Notes: a model not told the origin generated them from the sequence alone. Positions 8,485-15,656 are shown, counted from the first letter of the stretch. The stretch: 17,330 nucleotides of DNA from JBLHHI01 sp047614125 (GCA_047614125.1 JBLHHI010000070.1:1-17330), one strand, 5' to 3'. Program-made: numbers and translations.

Positions 8485-8775
8485 ATGGCATCCAACCAAA
8501 AAGAAAGCGTTTGGCTTGGCGTTTTGCGTCGAATCATACAAAACATACTTAAACGCCTAGGACAAAGAGCTCGCAAAAATACCCACAATCAACACGTGGT
8601 GCCAACCGATGATGGATGGGGCATCCGTGGCGAAGGAAACCAGCGACTTACCGCAACGTACGACTACCAAGATGACGCCATTGATCGTGCTCGAGAAATT
8701 GCAAAAAACTATAAATCAAGTGTAATCATCCATCGTAAAGATGGCACCATCCGAGATCGGACTAGTTACAAATAA
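8485..8775 (+). CDS. DUF2188 domain protein
   Basis: A 96-residue soluble protein. The basic N-terminus (about 1-35, VLRRIIQNILKRLGQRARKN) precedes a DUF2188 domain at about 36-92, recognised by HVVP, GWGIRGEGNQR, the central DDAIDRAREIAKN and SSVIIHRKDGTIRD. This family is widespread and of unknown function; DUF2188 proteins normally consist of little else. The ATG at 8485 follows the dispersed element by 12 bases, with no strong ribosome site. It is 13 bases upstream of the next gene, so the two are probably co-transcribed. Nothing in the sequence says what it binds. Confidence 0.82.
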   Translation: MASNQKESVWLGVLRRIIQNILKRLGQRARKNTHNQHVVPTDDGWGIRGEGNQRLTATYDYQDDAIDRAREIAKNYKSSVIIHRKDGTIRDRTSYK

Positions 8776-8788
8776 CACCAACCGATTT

Positions 8789-9967
8789 ATGCCAAATACT
8801 AAAAGTTCCCGCATCCAATCCATCGATCTATTACGTGGCTTGGTTATGATTATTATGGCACTCGATCACGTTCGAGATTACTTCCATTTCGATGCTTTTT
8901 TCTTCGACCCAATGGATCTTACTCAAACAACACCGCTATTATTCTTTACACGGTTCGTAACACATTTTTGCGCCCCAGTTTTTATTTTTCTGGCCGGTAC
9001 CTCCGCTTTTTTTGTAGGTCAACGAAAATCCAAAAAAGAACTTTCTATTTGGTTGTTAAAAAGAGGACTTTGGCTAGTAATTGCTGAATTTACAATTTTG
9101 CGTTTTGCATGGTGTTTCTCGTTACCAACTCATGGCATTCTTTTACAAGTCATTTGGGCACTTGGAATTAGTATGATCTTCCTTGCTGGTTTCATCCATC
9201 TGCCAAAAAAGTCAATGATTCTTACTAGTCTAATTGCCGTATTTGGACATAACCTTCTCGATGGAATTCAACCCATAGGAACGTTCAACATCGCACTCTG
9301 GTCATTCTTGCATCAATTTAATATTATATCAATAAGTGGCTTCCAACTCTTCATTGGCTATCCCATCATTCCATGGATCTTTGTGATGTTGCTCGGGTAT
9401 TATTTTGGAAGCTGGTATACACCCAACTATCCACAAGAATTTAGAACGAATAAGCTCTTAAAACTTGGCATCATATCTACCGTTTTATTCTTTGCCCTTC
9501 GAGGCTTAAACCAATACGGAGACCCTTTACCGTGGACGGTTTACAACGACACGAACCTGACGATTCTGTCCTTTTTTAACGTAAATAAATATCCACCCTC
9601 ATTGGCCTATTTATTAATCACCATGGGCCCCTCTTTCATCTTTTTATCAATTGCAGAAAAATGGAATGGTCTTTGGACCAACCGATTGGCCATAATTGGC
9701 CGGGTTCCAATGTTTTACTACATCGTTCATATTTATGTAATTCACCTGTTTGCTCTATTTGCGGCATTGGCAATGGGCTTTCAAGCGTCTAACATGGTAA
9801 TTCCAGTTTGGATCGGTCAGCAAACAAGCCTTCAAGGATTCGGATTTTCACTTGGCGTGGTGTATCTTATATGGATAACATTAGTGGTTGCCCTTTATCC
9901 ATTAAGCAAATGGTACGACCAATACAAACAATCGCATCGCCATATTTGGTGGTTAACCTATATTTAG
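8789..9967 (+). CDS. DUF1624/HGSNAT-like multipass membrane protein (putative acyltransferase)
   Basis: A 392-residue inner-membrane protein with about ten hydrophobic helices. The N-terminus SIDLLRGLVMIIMALDHVRDYF (about 10-31) is the hallmark of the DUF1624 / heparan-alpha-glucosaminide N-acetyltransferase catalytic family, whose human member transfers acetyl groups across the membrane through a His; the His of LDHVRD is the likely counterpart. Later features include FLAGTSAFF and TMGPSFIFLSIAE. I chose the ATG at 8789 (MPNTKSSRIQS); a longer frame from 8741 would overlap the DUF2188 gene and add residues unlike the family. It sits 13 bases after DUF2188 and 6 bases before the YdjM-like gene. 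Substrate in this bacterium is unknown; a cell-envelope sugar is a reasonable guess. Confidence 0.85.
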   Translation: MPNTKSSRIQSIDLLRGLVMIIMALDHVRDYFHFDAFFFDPMDLTQTTPLLFFTRFVTHFCAPVFIFLAGTSAFFVGQRKSKKELSIWLLKRGLWLVIAEFTILRFAWCFSLPTHGILLQVIWALGISMIFLAGFIHLPKKSMILTSLIAVFGHNLLDGIQPIGTFNIALWSFLHQFNIISISGFQLFIGYPIIPWIFVMLLGYYFGSWYTPNYPQEFRTNKLLKLGIISTVLFFALRGLNQYGDPLPWTVYNDTNLTILSFFNVNKYPPSLAYLLITMGPSFIFLSIAEKWNGLWTNRLAIIGRVPMFYYIVHIYVIHLFALFAALAMGFQASNMVIPVWIGQQTSLQGFGFSLGVVYLIWITLVVALYPLSKWYDQYKQSHRHIWWLTYI

Positions 9968-9973
9968 AATAAT

Positions 9974-10510
9974 ATGGCATCAGCATTCGGACATGCCCTT
10001 GCGGCCTTTGCTCTAAGCAAAGCTTTTAATACACCTTCATCGAAAATGAAGTTTGTGGGCATAGGTATTATTTGCTCCATTATACCCGATGCTGATGTGA
10101 TTGGCTTTGCTAACAACATTCCATACGAGAGTTTTTGGGGCCACCGTGGCTTTACACATTCATTAGTTTTTGCCATCTTACTGGGAATAACATTGAGTTT
10201 CTTGTTTTACGGAAAGGCTGATCGTCGTTCGAGGTTTATTGTAGGGCTATATTTTATGCTATGTGCGGCTTCACATGGTATTTTGGATGCTATGACATCT
10301 GGTGGACTGGGTGTTGGATTTTTCTTGCCATTTACGGAAACGAGGTACTTTTTTCCTTGGCGACCCATACAAGTTTCGCCCATTGGAATTGACAGCTTTT
10401 TGGGTGAGTGGGGCTTGCGGGTTCTGCGAAGTGAATTTATTTGGATCGGAATTCCGTCGTTGCTGTGGATGGGCTTGGTTTCTTATGTTAAAAAACTAAA
10501 ATCTAAATAA
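9974..10510 (+). CDS. YdjM/DUF457-like membrane-bound metal-dependent hydrolase
   Basis: A 178-residue membrane protein of the YdjM (DUF457) family, of normal length. Conserved candidate metal ligands are all present: His7 in FGHALAAFAL, Asp39 and Asp41 in IIPDADV, His57 and His62 in GHRGFTHS, and His101 and Asp105 in ASHGILDAMT. Three to four hydrophobic helices carry these motifs. E. coli YdjM is a LexA-regulated inner-membrane protein whose reaction is not settled, so only a general hydrolase role can be stated. The start lies 6 bases after the stop of the DUF1624 gene, which indicates translation from the same message. No LexA-like box was seen upstream. Confidence 0.87.
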   Translation: MASAFGHALAAFALSKAFNTPSSKMKFVGIGIICSIIPDADVIGFANNIPYESFWGHRGFTHSLVFAILLGITLSFLFYGKADRRSRFIVGLYFMLCAASHGILDAMTSGGLGVGFFLPFTETRYFFPWRPIQVSPIGIDSFLGEWGLRVLRSEFIWIGIPSLLWMGLVSYVKKLKSK

Positions 10511-10572
10511 CATCCACCTTAATTCCATCTTAGAATTTACAAAACGGATCTGCTTTGATTTATGATTGGTTT

Positions 10573-10598
10573 AAAAAAAAGGCCCCTCTCCAGGGACC
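10573..10598 (-). terminator. Hairpin with T-tract on the minus strand, candidate terminator
   Basis: GGCCCCT and AGGGACC form a 7-bp stem with one mismatch around a CTCC loop (10581-10598), next to eight A at 10573-10580. Read on the minus strand it is a GC-rich hairpin followed by eight T, the form of an intrinsic terminator. It lies after the stop of the YdjM-like gene, but on the opposite strand no gene now feeds into it; it may be bidirectional or a relic. Confidence 0.4.
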
Positions 10599-10919
10599 TC
10601 CATTGACACTGCTGCTTGGCTTGTAAACAAACTGACTGCGAATCATAAATATTACTAAATACATACGAATTTTATCGAGTCAGCCAAAGCCTGCTAAAAA
10701 CTACTGCATTCTTAATCGTCTATCATCAGAAATGCATAGTCCATAAATATGTCACATATATAAATCGTTGATATTAAATGATTTATGTTTAAATTTATTT
10801 TAAATTCGTCCCCTGATGGGAATTAGTGTCCGAAATACAATAAGGCTTGCAATTAAGCAGCTAATTCATCCAACAAATACGCATATTTTGCTCCGAATAA
10901 TTGCTTTCTTGCTTCTCAT

Positions 10920-10943
10920 ACTAGGAATATGAAAAATCCTAGT
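10920..10943. other. 7-bp perfect inverted repeat
   Basis: ACTAGGA (10920-10926) and TCCTAGT (10937-10943) are perfect arms with a 10-base spacer, about 75 bases upstream of the SLATT-like pseudogene. It could be an operator of the decayed cassette or chance in AT-rich DNA. Confidence 0.3.
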
Positions 10944-10995
10944 AAAATATTGAAATGCATCGAGGCTTTTACATATTGAACGATTGCTTATCTTG

Positions 10996-11016
10996 GCACT
11001 TTAATCTTTAAAGTGC
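10996..11016 (+). promoter_or_regulatory. Perfect 9-bp hairpin abutting the SLATT-like start codon
   Basis: GCACTTTAA and TTAAAGTGC are perfect inverted arms with a 3-base loop. The right arm ends at 11016 and the ATG begins at 11017. In RNA this would place a stem exactly where a ribosome must land; in DNA it would be a symmetric operator. No separate ribosome-binding site is visible between it and the ATG. Confidence 0.5.
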
Positions 11017-11447
11017 ATGAATGAAGAGTGGTATTTGAAAAATAGAGTAGATGATCAAATTCTTTGGTATGAAAAGAAGAGTGCCGCCTATAAAAAATAG
11101 CATCACTTTGCTCAACTAACTCCAATTATCATTGCAGCTTTTATTACTCTTTCTGCGGTATTTAACCCGTTCAAATTTCCTTGGATACGGTATACCCTTC
11201 CAATGCTTGGAGCTTGTACAAGTTCAATGAAAAATGGTTGACGTATCGCACAACTTCCGAAGCACTGAAACATGGAAAATACTTGTATTTAGCCCGGTCC
11301 TTCCCATACAAGGCCAGCAACGCCTTACCCATCCTGGCTCAACGAACCGAGGCCTTAATATCCGCCGAAAATTCAGCATGGTACGGGCAAATGAAAACGG
11401 AACGTAGCAACGAGCAACCCACAATCAATTCAGACACATCGGAATAA
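11017..11447 (+). pseudogene. Broken DUF4231/SLATT-like membrane protein gene
   Basis: From the ATG at 11017 the frame reads a soluble lead (VDDQILWYEKKSAAYKK), then an amber TAG at 11098-11100 where the family usually has an aromatic residue (Trp TGG to TAG needs one change), then a first membrane helix (PIIIAAFITLSAVF) and the beginning of a second (RYTLPMLGA). Near 11205-11217 homology moves to another frame: LYKFNEKWLTYRTTSEALKHGKYLYL and ILAQRTEALISAENSAWY, the conserved C-terminal half of DUF4231, to the stop at 11445-11447. The expected remainder of the second helix is missing, so a small deletion with frameshift is inferred. Intact relatives are two-TM proteins resembling the SLATT effectors proposed to form pores in nucleotide-triggered defence. 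This copy cannot give a full product. Confidence 0.8.
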
Positions 11448-11463
11448 ATCCATCGAATTAGTT

Positions 11464-11540
11464 ATTAACCTGTTTTCGCCTCATTACTTGGCCTCTATCC
11501 AAATCTGGATTTTAAATGATTAATCGAACTCAGGTTATTA
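11464..11540. repeat. Dispersed palindromic element, copy B
   Basis: The left arm ATTAACCTGTTTTCG (11464-11478) opposes the right arm GATTAATCGAACTCAGGTT (11518-11536). The core AAATCTGGATTTTAAAT at 11501-11517 is nearly the same as copy A. It lies in the gap between the SLATT-like and patatin remnants and ends 3 bases before the ATG at 11544. This copy has a longer, more diverged left half than copy C. Confidence 0.75.
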
Positions 11541-11543
11541 GAT

Positions 11544-12518
11544 ATGAAAAAAACACTGGCAAATCACTTTGATCCAAAATTTGATCCCAAAAGAATACTA
11601 TCTCTTGATGGTGGCGGAATACGAGGTGCGCTAACTTTGGGTTACTAAAAATGCATGGAAACAATCTTGCGCGAAAAAGAAGGTGATCCAAGCTTACGTC
11701 TTTGCGACTACTAAGACTTAATTGGCGGTACCTTAACCGGATCCATCATAGCTGGTGGACTCGCCATTGGAATTTCAATTGACGATCTGGCGGAGATGTA
11801 TATCGAATTAGGAGGAAAGATTTTTGGTGAAAAGCGCGATTGGTGGAAGCCATGGGAAACTTGGAAATTTCTTCAAGCCAGCTACGATTACAAGTCGCTA
11901 GAAAATAGCTTACGGGATATATTTGGTGACGCGAAACTTGGAGGAAGCTAAATTCTAACAGGTTTGTGCATCACCACAAAAAGAGCGGATACCAACAGCA
12001 TTTGGCCGTATACGAGCTTAAAAGACGATGGCTTCAACGTAGTTCGAGACAAGGTTAATTTAAAGTACAAGGGAATGATTTCCGACTTCATGCACGACAT
12101 TGGAGAAGGAAGGGTAATTATTGTTGCATTGAGCGACAAATACCTCAAATCTCAGTTCTGCATGTTTGAATTATACGAGATCTATCGAAATTCAAAAATG
12201 GACAAAGATGAATTTTCGAAAAAACTCTTTCCCATTCGAGTGGAAGAACTTGATTTAGCTGATCCGGAAGTGATAGACTCCTACCTAACCTATTGGAAAA
12301 ACGAGGAAGAAAAGTGGACGAAGCTCATCAAAGAGAACGGCGAGAATCTAACCACAGAACAATCCAACCAACACCAAATAGTGAAGCGAATTGTTACAGA
12401 TTTGGGCAACCTCCTATTCATCCTATCCGACATGAATGCGCTGAATATCAACGCCCTATCTGCTGACAACTTCGCTGAAATGAAAGCGGCCATTCGCCAA
12501 ACATTAAACAACTCGTAA
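11544..12518 (+). pseudogene. Patatin-TIR composite frame with three in-frame TAA stops
   Basis: One uninterrupted frame phase covers two families. Residues from ATG 11544 are patatin-like: RILSLDGGGIRGALTLG (the DGGGxRG oxyanion loop), then GGTLTGSIIAGGLAIG where GTSTG is expected; Leu (TTA, 11733-11735) replaces the catalytic Ser. Then come IELGGKIFGEKRDWWKPWETWKF and TGLCITTKRADTNSIWP. At about 12005 homology switches to a TIR domain that lacks its first strand: DDGFNVVRDK, MISDFMHDIGEGRVIIVALSDKYL, and SQFCMFELYEI with the NADase-type Glu at 12168-12170, to the stop at 12518. TAA codons interrupt at 11646, 11712 and 11949. The patatin C-terminal half with the catalytic Asp is absent. The best explanation is two adjacent effector genes joined by an internal deletion and then decaying; a former true fusion is less likely. 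Confidence 0.82.
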
Positions 12519-12526
12519 AGATTACG

Positions 12527-12970
12527 ATGTCAGATCAATTTTCAATAAAGCACCTCTTTCACATTAATGCAAGCACGGAGGATGTCTTCAAAGCCATCCA
12601 AACCATTGAAGGCTAAAAAGCATGGTGGACCGTGCAAACAGAAGGCCGTTCGAAGCTTAACGAATCCATCCAATTCGACTTTTGTGAGTTTGTTGGACCT
12701 AAGATAAAGGTAACGGAAGTAATTCCAAACCAAAAACTGGTTTGGGAGTACAAGGCAAGCGAGCACGGTTGGGTTGGACACATCCTAAAATTAGAGCTGG
12801 ATGAAAACGATGGTAAAACCCGAGTTTGGTTCTCACACAATGGGTGGACGGAACAACGCGATTTTTATGCCGTCTGTAGTTTTGCTTGGGGCAGGGATAT
12901 GGGAAGCTTACCACAATACTGCCAAACGGGTATTGGTGAGGCACATGGAAGTGCTGGATATCGAAAATAG
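12527..12970 (+). pseudogene. SRPBCC/AHSA1-like gene interrupted by one TAA
   Basis: The frame starts MSDQFSIKHLFHINASTEDVFKAI, the beginning of a START-like SRPBCC (AHSA1/polyketide-cyclase-type) domain, and is stopped by TAA at 12614-12616, in TIEG-stop-KAWWT, where relatives commonly have a Leu before the WWT motif. It then continues in the same frame through QFDFCEFVGPKIKVTEVIPNQKLVWEY and VWFSHNGWTEQRDFYAVCSFAW to GIGEAHGSAGYRK at 12970. About 147 codons in all, a normal length. Only this one lesion is seen, so it may be very recently inactivated, or a sequencing error or readthrough may be involved. It starts 8 bases after the patatin-TIR frame and might once have been in the same message. 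Such proteins bind hydrophobic ligands; no link to defence is known to me. Confidence 0.75.
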
Positions 12971-13085
12971 TTGACCTCCAAATCCTCCGCTATTACACGA
13001 AATCAGCTGGCTTGATAAACGGTTTTAGCTCTACTTGGCATTGACTCGGTTACAACTTGAGCTAATTCAATAATATGGAATTGTG

Positions 13086-15002
13086 CTACAAGGTCTCTTC
13101 CAACCACCTAAAGAACTCGCGCTGCCAAACTAAGCTGTTTTGGGCAGTCGAAACCCAATGATTTTCTTCGGGCAAATACACAATCCGGCTCTTGATATCT
13201 CGAAGTTGAGCGGCATTAAAAGCTTCCAAACCTTGCCCAATAGGCACTCGATAATCCTTCCCACCTTGATAAATCATAATCGGCGTATTCCACTTATCTA
13301 CGTAGTTAACCGGATTAAATTCGTTGTACGCCTTTTGCGCTACGGCATTGTCCTTCTCCCAATAAGCTCCACCTAAATCCCAATTCACAAAGAACATCTC
13401 TTCTGTTGTACCATACATGCTCGTCCAATTGAAGATTCCATCGTGCGCTATAAAAGTCTTAAACCGATTGTTGTGATTCCCGGCCAAATAAAACACCGAA
13501 TACCCGCCATAACTGGCTCCTATACACCCCAACCGATCTTTGTCTACATAGTCTTCTTTAGCCACATCATCGATGGCGGATAGATAATCTTGCATGTTTT
13601 GTCCGCCGTAATCCTTCGATATTTGCTCGTTCCACTCTACTCCATACCCAGGCATTCCTCGTCGGTTTGGCGCAACAATGATGTATCCTTTCGCAGCCAT
13701 CACTTGAAAATTCCAACGGAAGGAGTAGAACTGCGAAAGCGCACCTTGTGGTCCACCCTGACAATACAACAGCGTTGGATATTTTTTCGTAGCATCGAAA
13801 TTTGGTGGGTAAATTACCCAGGTAACCATCTGCTTTCCATCGGTGGTGGTAACCATTCGCTTCCGAACATCGCTCAGTTTTAAGTTGTTGTAAATGTGAT
13901 CGTTCACGTGCGTGAGCTGCATAATTTTACTCGTACCTAAATCGAGCGTATAGAGCTCTGAGGCGTGATTCATATCGGTGCGAGAAAAAACCAAGATGTT
14001 GTTGGATATTCCTACTAAACCCGTGGCATCAAATTGTCCGGAACTGATTTGTTTTATTTCCGGTTTGTTTTGGCCAACCGGAACAGTTACTTGAAAAATG
14101 TGCTTTGTTCCTCCAACGGGTGCGATGAAATAAATCTTCTTCCCATCTGCAGCCCACATAAAGCTGCTCACCGTACCATCCCAATCTTTTGTTAAATTCA
14201 TTTGGGACGTACCTGTATTTATAAATATGTCGTTTTTGTCCGATTCGTAGCCATCGCGTTTCATGCTGAGCCAAGCCAATGTTCCGGTTGAAGCATAGGC
14301 CGGACTGTTGTCATAACCCATCATTCCTTCGGTAAGATTGGTGGTTTTTTGAGTGGCCAAGTTGTATGAGAAAATATCTGTGTTGGTACTAACGGCATAT
14401 GCCCTTCCTGCTTTTTGTTTGGTTACGTAAAGCACGTTCTTGCCATCGTTGCTCCACATGTAATCTTCCGATCCACCAAAGGGTCTGGTTGGACAATGGA
14501 AGGCCTGCCCGCTCATCAAATCAATGGCATTGCCTCCTTTCACGTCACTGATGAAAACGTGGCTGAAGGTTCCATCGGCAAATTGATCCCAGTGGCGGTA
14601 CATTAAATCATCGTAGATGTATACTTCCGATTTTGTGAGTTCGGGATAGTAATCACTTCCCGTAACTCGCTGAATTTTAACTGCTTCATCGTACAACTTA
14701 TGTTTACCATCCGGACTAATCATTCGGTCTTTAAGCAAGCCATCGGTGGTTGGAAGTTCCGCTTCAATTCCTCCCTTTATCGAAATGGAAAAATATTTGG
14801 TCGTTCCGTTGTTGCTTTCGGCATCGTAGGTTCGAACCGAATAGATAAGGGTTTCGCCATCCATCGAAATTCCTTGGGCACCCACTCGTCCTAACTTCCA
14901 CAGCGTTTCTGGAGTCATGAGGTGTTGGGCAGAAACAAGAACCGGCGCAACCAAAAGTAGGAAGGCGCACAAATACGAAAGGGTTTTATTGAGTTTGTTC
15001 AT
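13086..15002 (-). CDS. Secreted S9 family peptidase, DPP5-like
   Basis: A 638-residue exported serine peptidase of the prolyl-oligopeptidase family, closest in style to bacterial dipeptidyl-peptidase 5 (S9C). I start at the ATG 15002, which gives a proper signal peptide (MNKLNKTLSYLCAFLLLVAPVLVSAQ region); the longer frame from 15050 would add 16 residues in front of it. A seven-bladed propeller-like region occupies about 30-385 (WSNDGKNVLYV and MWAADGKKIYFI blade motifs). The alpha/beta-hydrolase domain carries GGPQG, PNRRG, nucleophile Ser497 in GASYGG, Asp583 in QGGKDYRVP, and His615 in EENHWV, all in the expected order. It should cleave peptides in the periplasm during protein catabolism. 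It is convergent with the decayed gene block and monocistronic. Confidence 0.93.
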   Translation of the reverse strand: MNKLNKTLSYLCAFLLLVAPVLVSAQHLMTPETLWKLGRVGAQGISMDGETLIYSVRTYDAESNNGTTKYFSISIKGGIEAELPTTDGLLKDRMISPDGKHKLYDEAVKIQRVTGSDYYPELTKSEVYIYDDLMYRHWDQFADGTFSHVFISDVKGGNAIDLMSGQAFHCPTRPFGGSEDYMWSNDGKNVLYVTKQKAGRAYAVSTNTDIFSYNLATQKTTNLTEGMMGYDNSPAYASTGTLAWLSMKRDGYESDKNDIFINTGTSQMNLTKDWDGTVSSFMWAADGKKIYFIAPVGGTKHIFQVTVPVGQNKPEIKQISSGQFDATGLVGISNNILVFSRTDMNHASELYTLDLGTSKIMQLTHVNDHIYNNLKLSDVRKRMVTTTDGKQMVTWVIYPPNFDATKKYPTLLYCQGGPQGALSQFYSFRWNFQVMAAKGYIIVAPNRRGMPGYGVEWNEQISKDYGGQNMQDYLSAIDDVAKEDYVDKDRLGCIGASYGGYSVFYLAGNHNNRFKTFIAHDGIFNWTSMYGTTEEMFFVNWDLGGAYWEKDNAVAQKAYNEFNPVNYVDKWNTPIMIYQGGKDYRVPIGQGLEAFNAAQLRDIKSRIVYLPEENHWVSTAQNSLVWQREFFRWLEETL

Positions 15003-15172
15003 AAGCTTCAAGATTTCAATTCGTACAAGTGGACGTTTTATCATTTCCACAAGTCTTGCGAATTTAATTCATTTATGGAAAGATGACGAGTCAAGGTGTA
15101 GGGGTTTGGATTTGCAAAATACAAGGCGGTCTCCCGTATGCCTTCAATAACACCTATAATCAATGAAATGTA

Positions 15173-15205
15173 AATAACCTGAGTTCGATTCATATTTTGA
15201 ATTCA
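15173..15205. repeat. Dispersed palindromic element, partial copy D (left end only)
   Basis: AATAACCTGAGTTCGATT at 15173-15190 matches the left arm of copy C, and the following CATATTTTGAATTCAG resembles copy C's ATATTTGCAGGTTCAG. The right arm is missing; instead a long hairpin begins at 15209-15211. It is a truncated copy, or one interrupted by the hairpin. Confidence 0.65.
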
Positions 15206-15208
15206 GAA

Positions 15209-15300
15209 CGCTTGTGAACAGCGAGTTTCGAGTAAAAATTTCAAAGACAGGGCGGGCCCTTTCGAGTAATTTTTACGATCAAAATCGCTTTTCACAAGTG
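15209..15300. repeat. Long interrupted hairpin element
   Basis: Three nested arms are visible. CTTGTGAACAGCG (15211-15223) pairs with CGCTTTTCACAAG (15286-15298), 12 of 13. GTAAAAATT (15232-15240) pairs perfectly with AATTTTTAC (15268-15276). AGGG (15249-15252) pairs with CCCT (15257-15260) at the tip around CGGG. The element of about 90 bases is flanked by a left-end copy and a full copy of the dispersed repeat in the same orientation. It is probably a separate small palindromic repeat. Confidence 0.7.
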
Positions 15301-15316
15301 AAATGCGAGCTTTTGT

Positions 15317-15384
15317 ATTAACCTGATTTCGATTAATATTTGCAGGTTCAGATTTTTAAAAGATTAATCGAACTCAGGTTATTA
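15317..15384. repeat. Dispersed palindromic element, copy C (best preserved)
   Basis: The arms AACCTGATTTCGATTAA (15320-15336) and TTAATCGAACTCAGGTT (15364-15380) match at 16 of 17 positions, around an AT-rich core containing TTCAGATTTTTAAAAG. The right arm plus ATTA is identical to copy B over GATTAATCGAACTCAGGTTATTA. Length of about 65 bases and palindromy suit a REP- or MITE-like unit. No gene starts immediately to its right. Confidence 0.8.
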
Positions 15385-15543
15385 AACAACAACTGCACCC
15401 ATGCCCCGCTACTAACAAAAGATTGGCTCTAGTATGTTGGAAATGTAAAACTAATTGATGAAAGGGTATTTAGGTTAGATTCTTTTGGACCTTGCATTCA
15501 CTCTTGACACTATTGCTTGCCGAGAATGTTGAATTATGCCATG

Positions 15544-15564
15544 CCTGCCGATCCTTTAGGCAGG
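15544..15564. other. Small CCTGCC/GGCAGG hairpin
   Basis: CCTGCC (15544-15549) and GGCAGG (15559-15564) are perfect 6-bp GC-rich arms with a 9-base loop. It lies about 90 bases past the stop codon of the retropepsin gene on the minus strand and has no T-run on that side. It may be a weak 3' structure or one more dispersed repeat. Confidence 0.35.
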
Positions 15565-15656
15565 TTGGTTTGAGCGTTACCAGCGAATGTTGCTAATAAA
15601 GACAAAATGGTAAATACTATTTTTTTCAATCGAGATCTGTCTCTGATAGCACACAA

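Larger units (their letters stand above)
10511..11016. other. AT-rich spacer before the decayed gene cluster
   Basis: About 500 bases with no believable gene. It holds three palindromes listed separately. A minus-strand stretch near 10850-10915 reads like a short peptide (KYAYLLDELAA) but is broken by stops within 30 codons and matches nothing I recognise. The very low GC of 10740-10810 suggests non-coding DNA or long-decayed sequence at the edge of the pseudogene block. Confidence 0.5.
15003..15656. other. Repeat-filled spacer between two minus-strand units
   Basis: About 650 bases with no believable gene. It should carry the promoter of the S9 peptidase (towards 15003-15170) and the 3' end of the gpmI-retropepsin message (towards 15656). 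The middle is occupied by a partial copy of the dispersed element, a long hairpin and a full copy, listed separately. No exact TAnnTTTG box was found on the minus strand upstream of the peptidase. Confidence 0.55.

Noticed and set aside
8741..8788. Upstream start for the DUF1624-like gene
   Set aside because: It would overlap the DUF2188 coding sequence in another frame and add residues not typical of the family; the ATG at 8789 is preferred.
10929..10979. 16-codon peptide MKNPSKILKCIEAFTY before the SLATT-like gene
   Set aside because: Too short, no ribosome site, and it overlaps the 10920-10943 palindrome; nothing supports translation.
11544..12616. General recoding of TAA as Leu
   Set aside because: Intact neighbours (for example the genes ending at 2938, 8201 and 10510) stop at TAA, and the patatin also lost its catalytic Ser and C-terminal half, so decay is simpler.
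13025..13065. TTAGCTC/GAGCTAA inverted repeat between convergent gene ends
   Set aside because: A 7-bp stem with a 27-base loop and no T-run is too weak to call a terminator.
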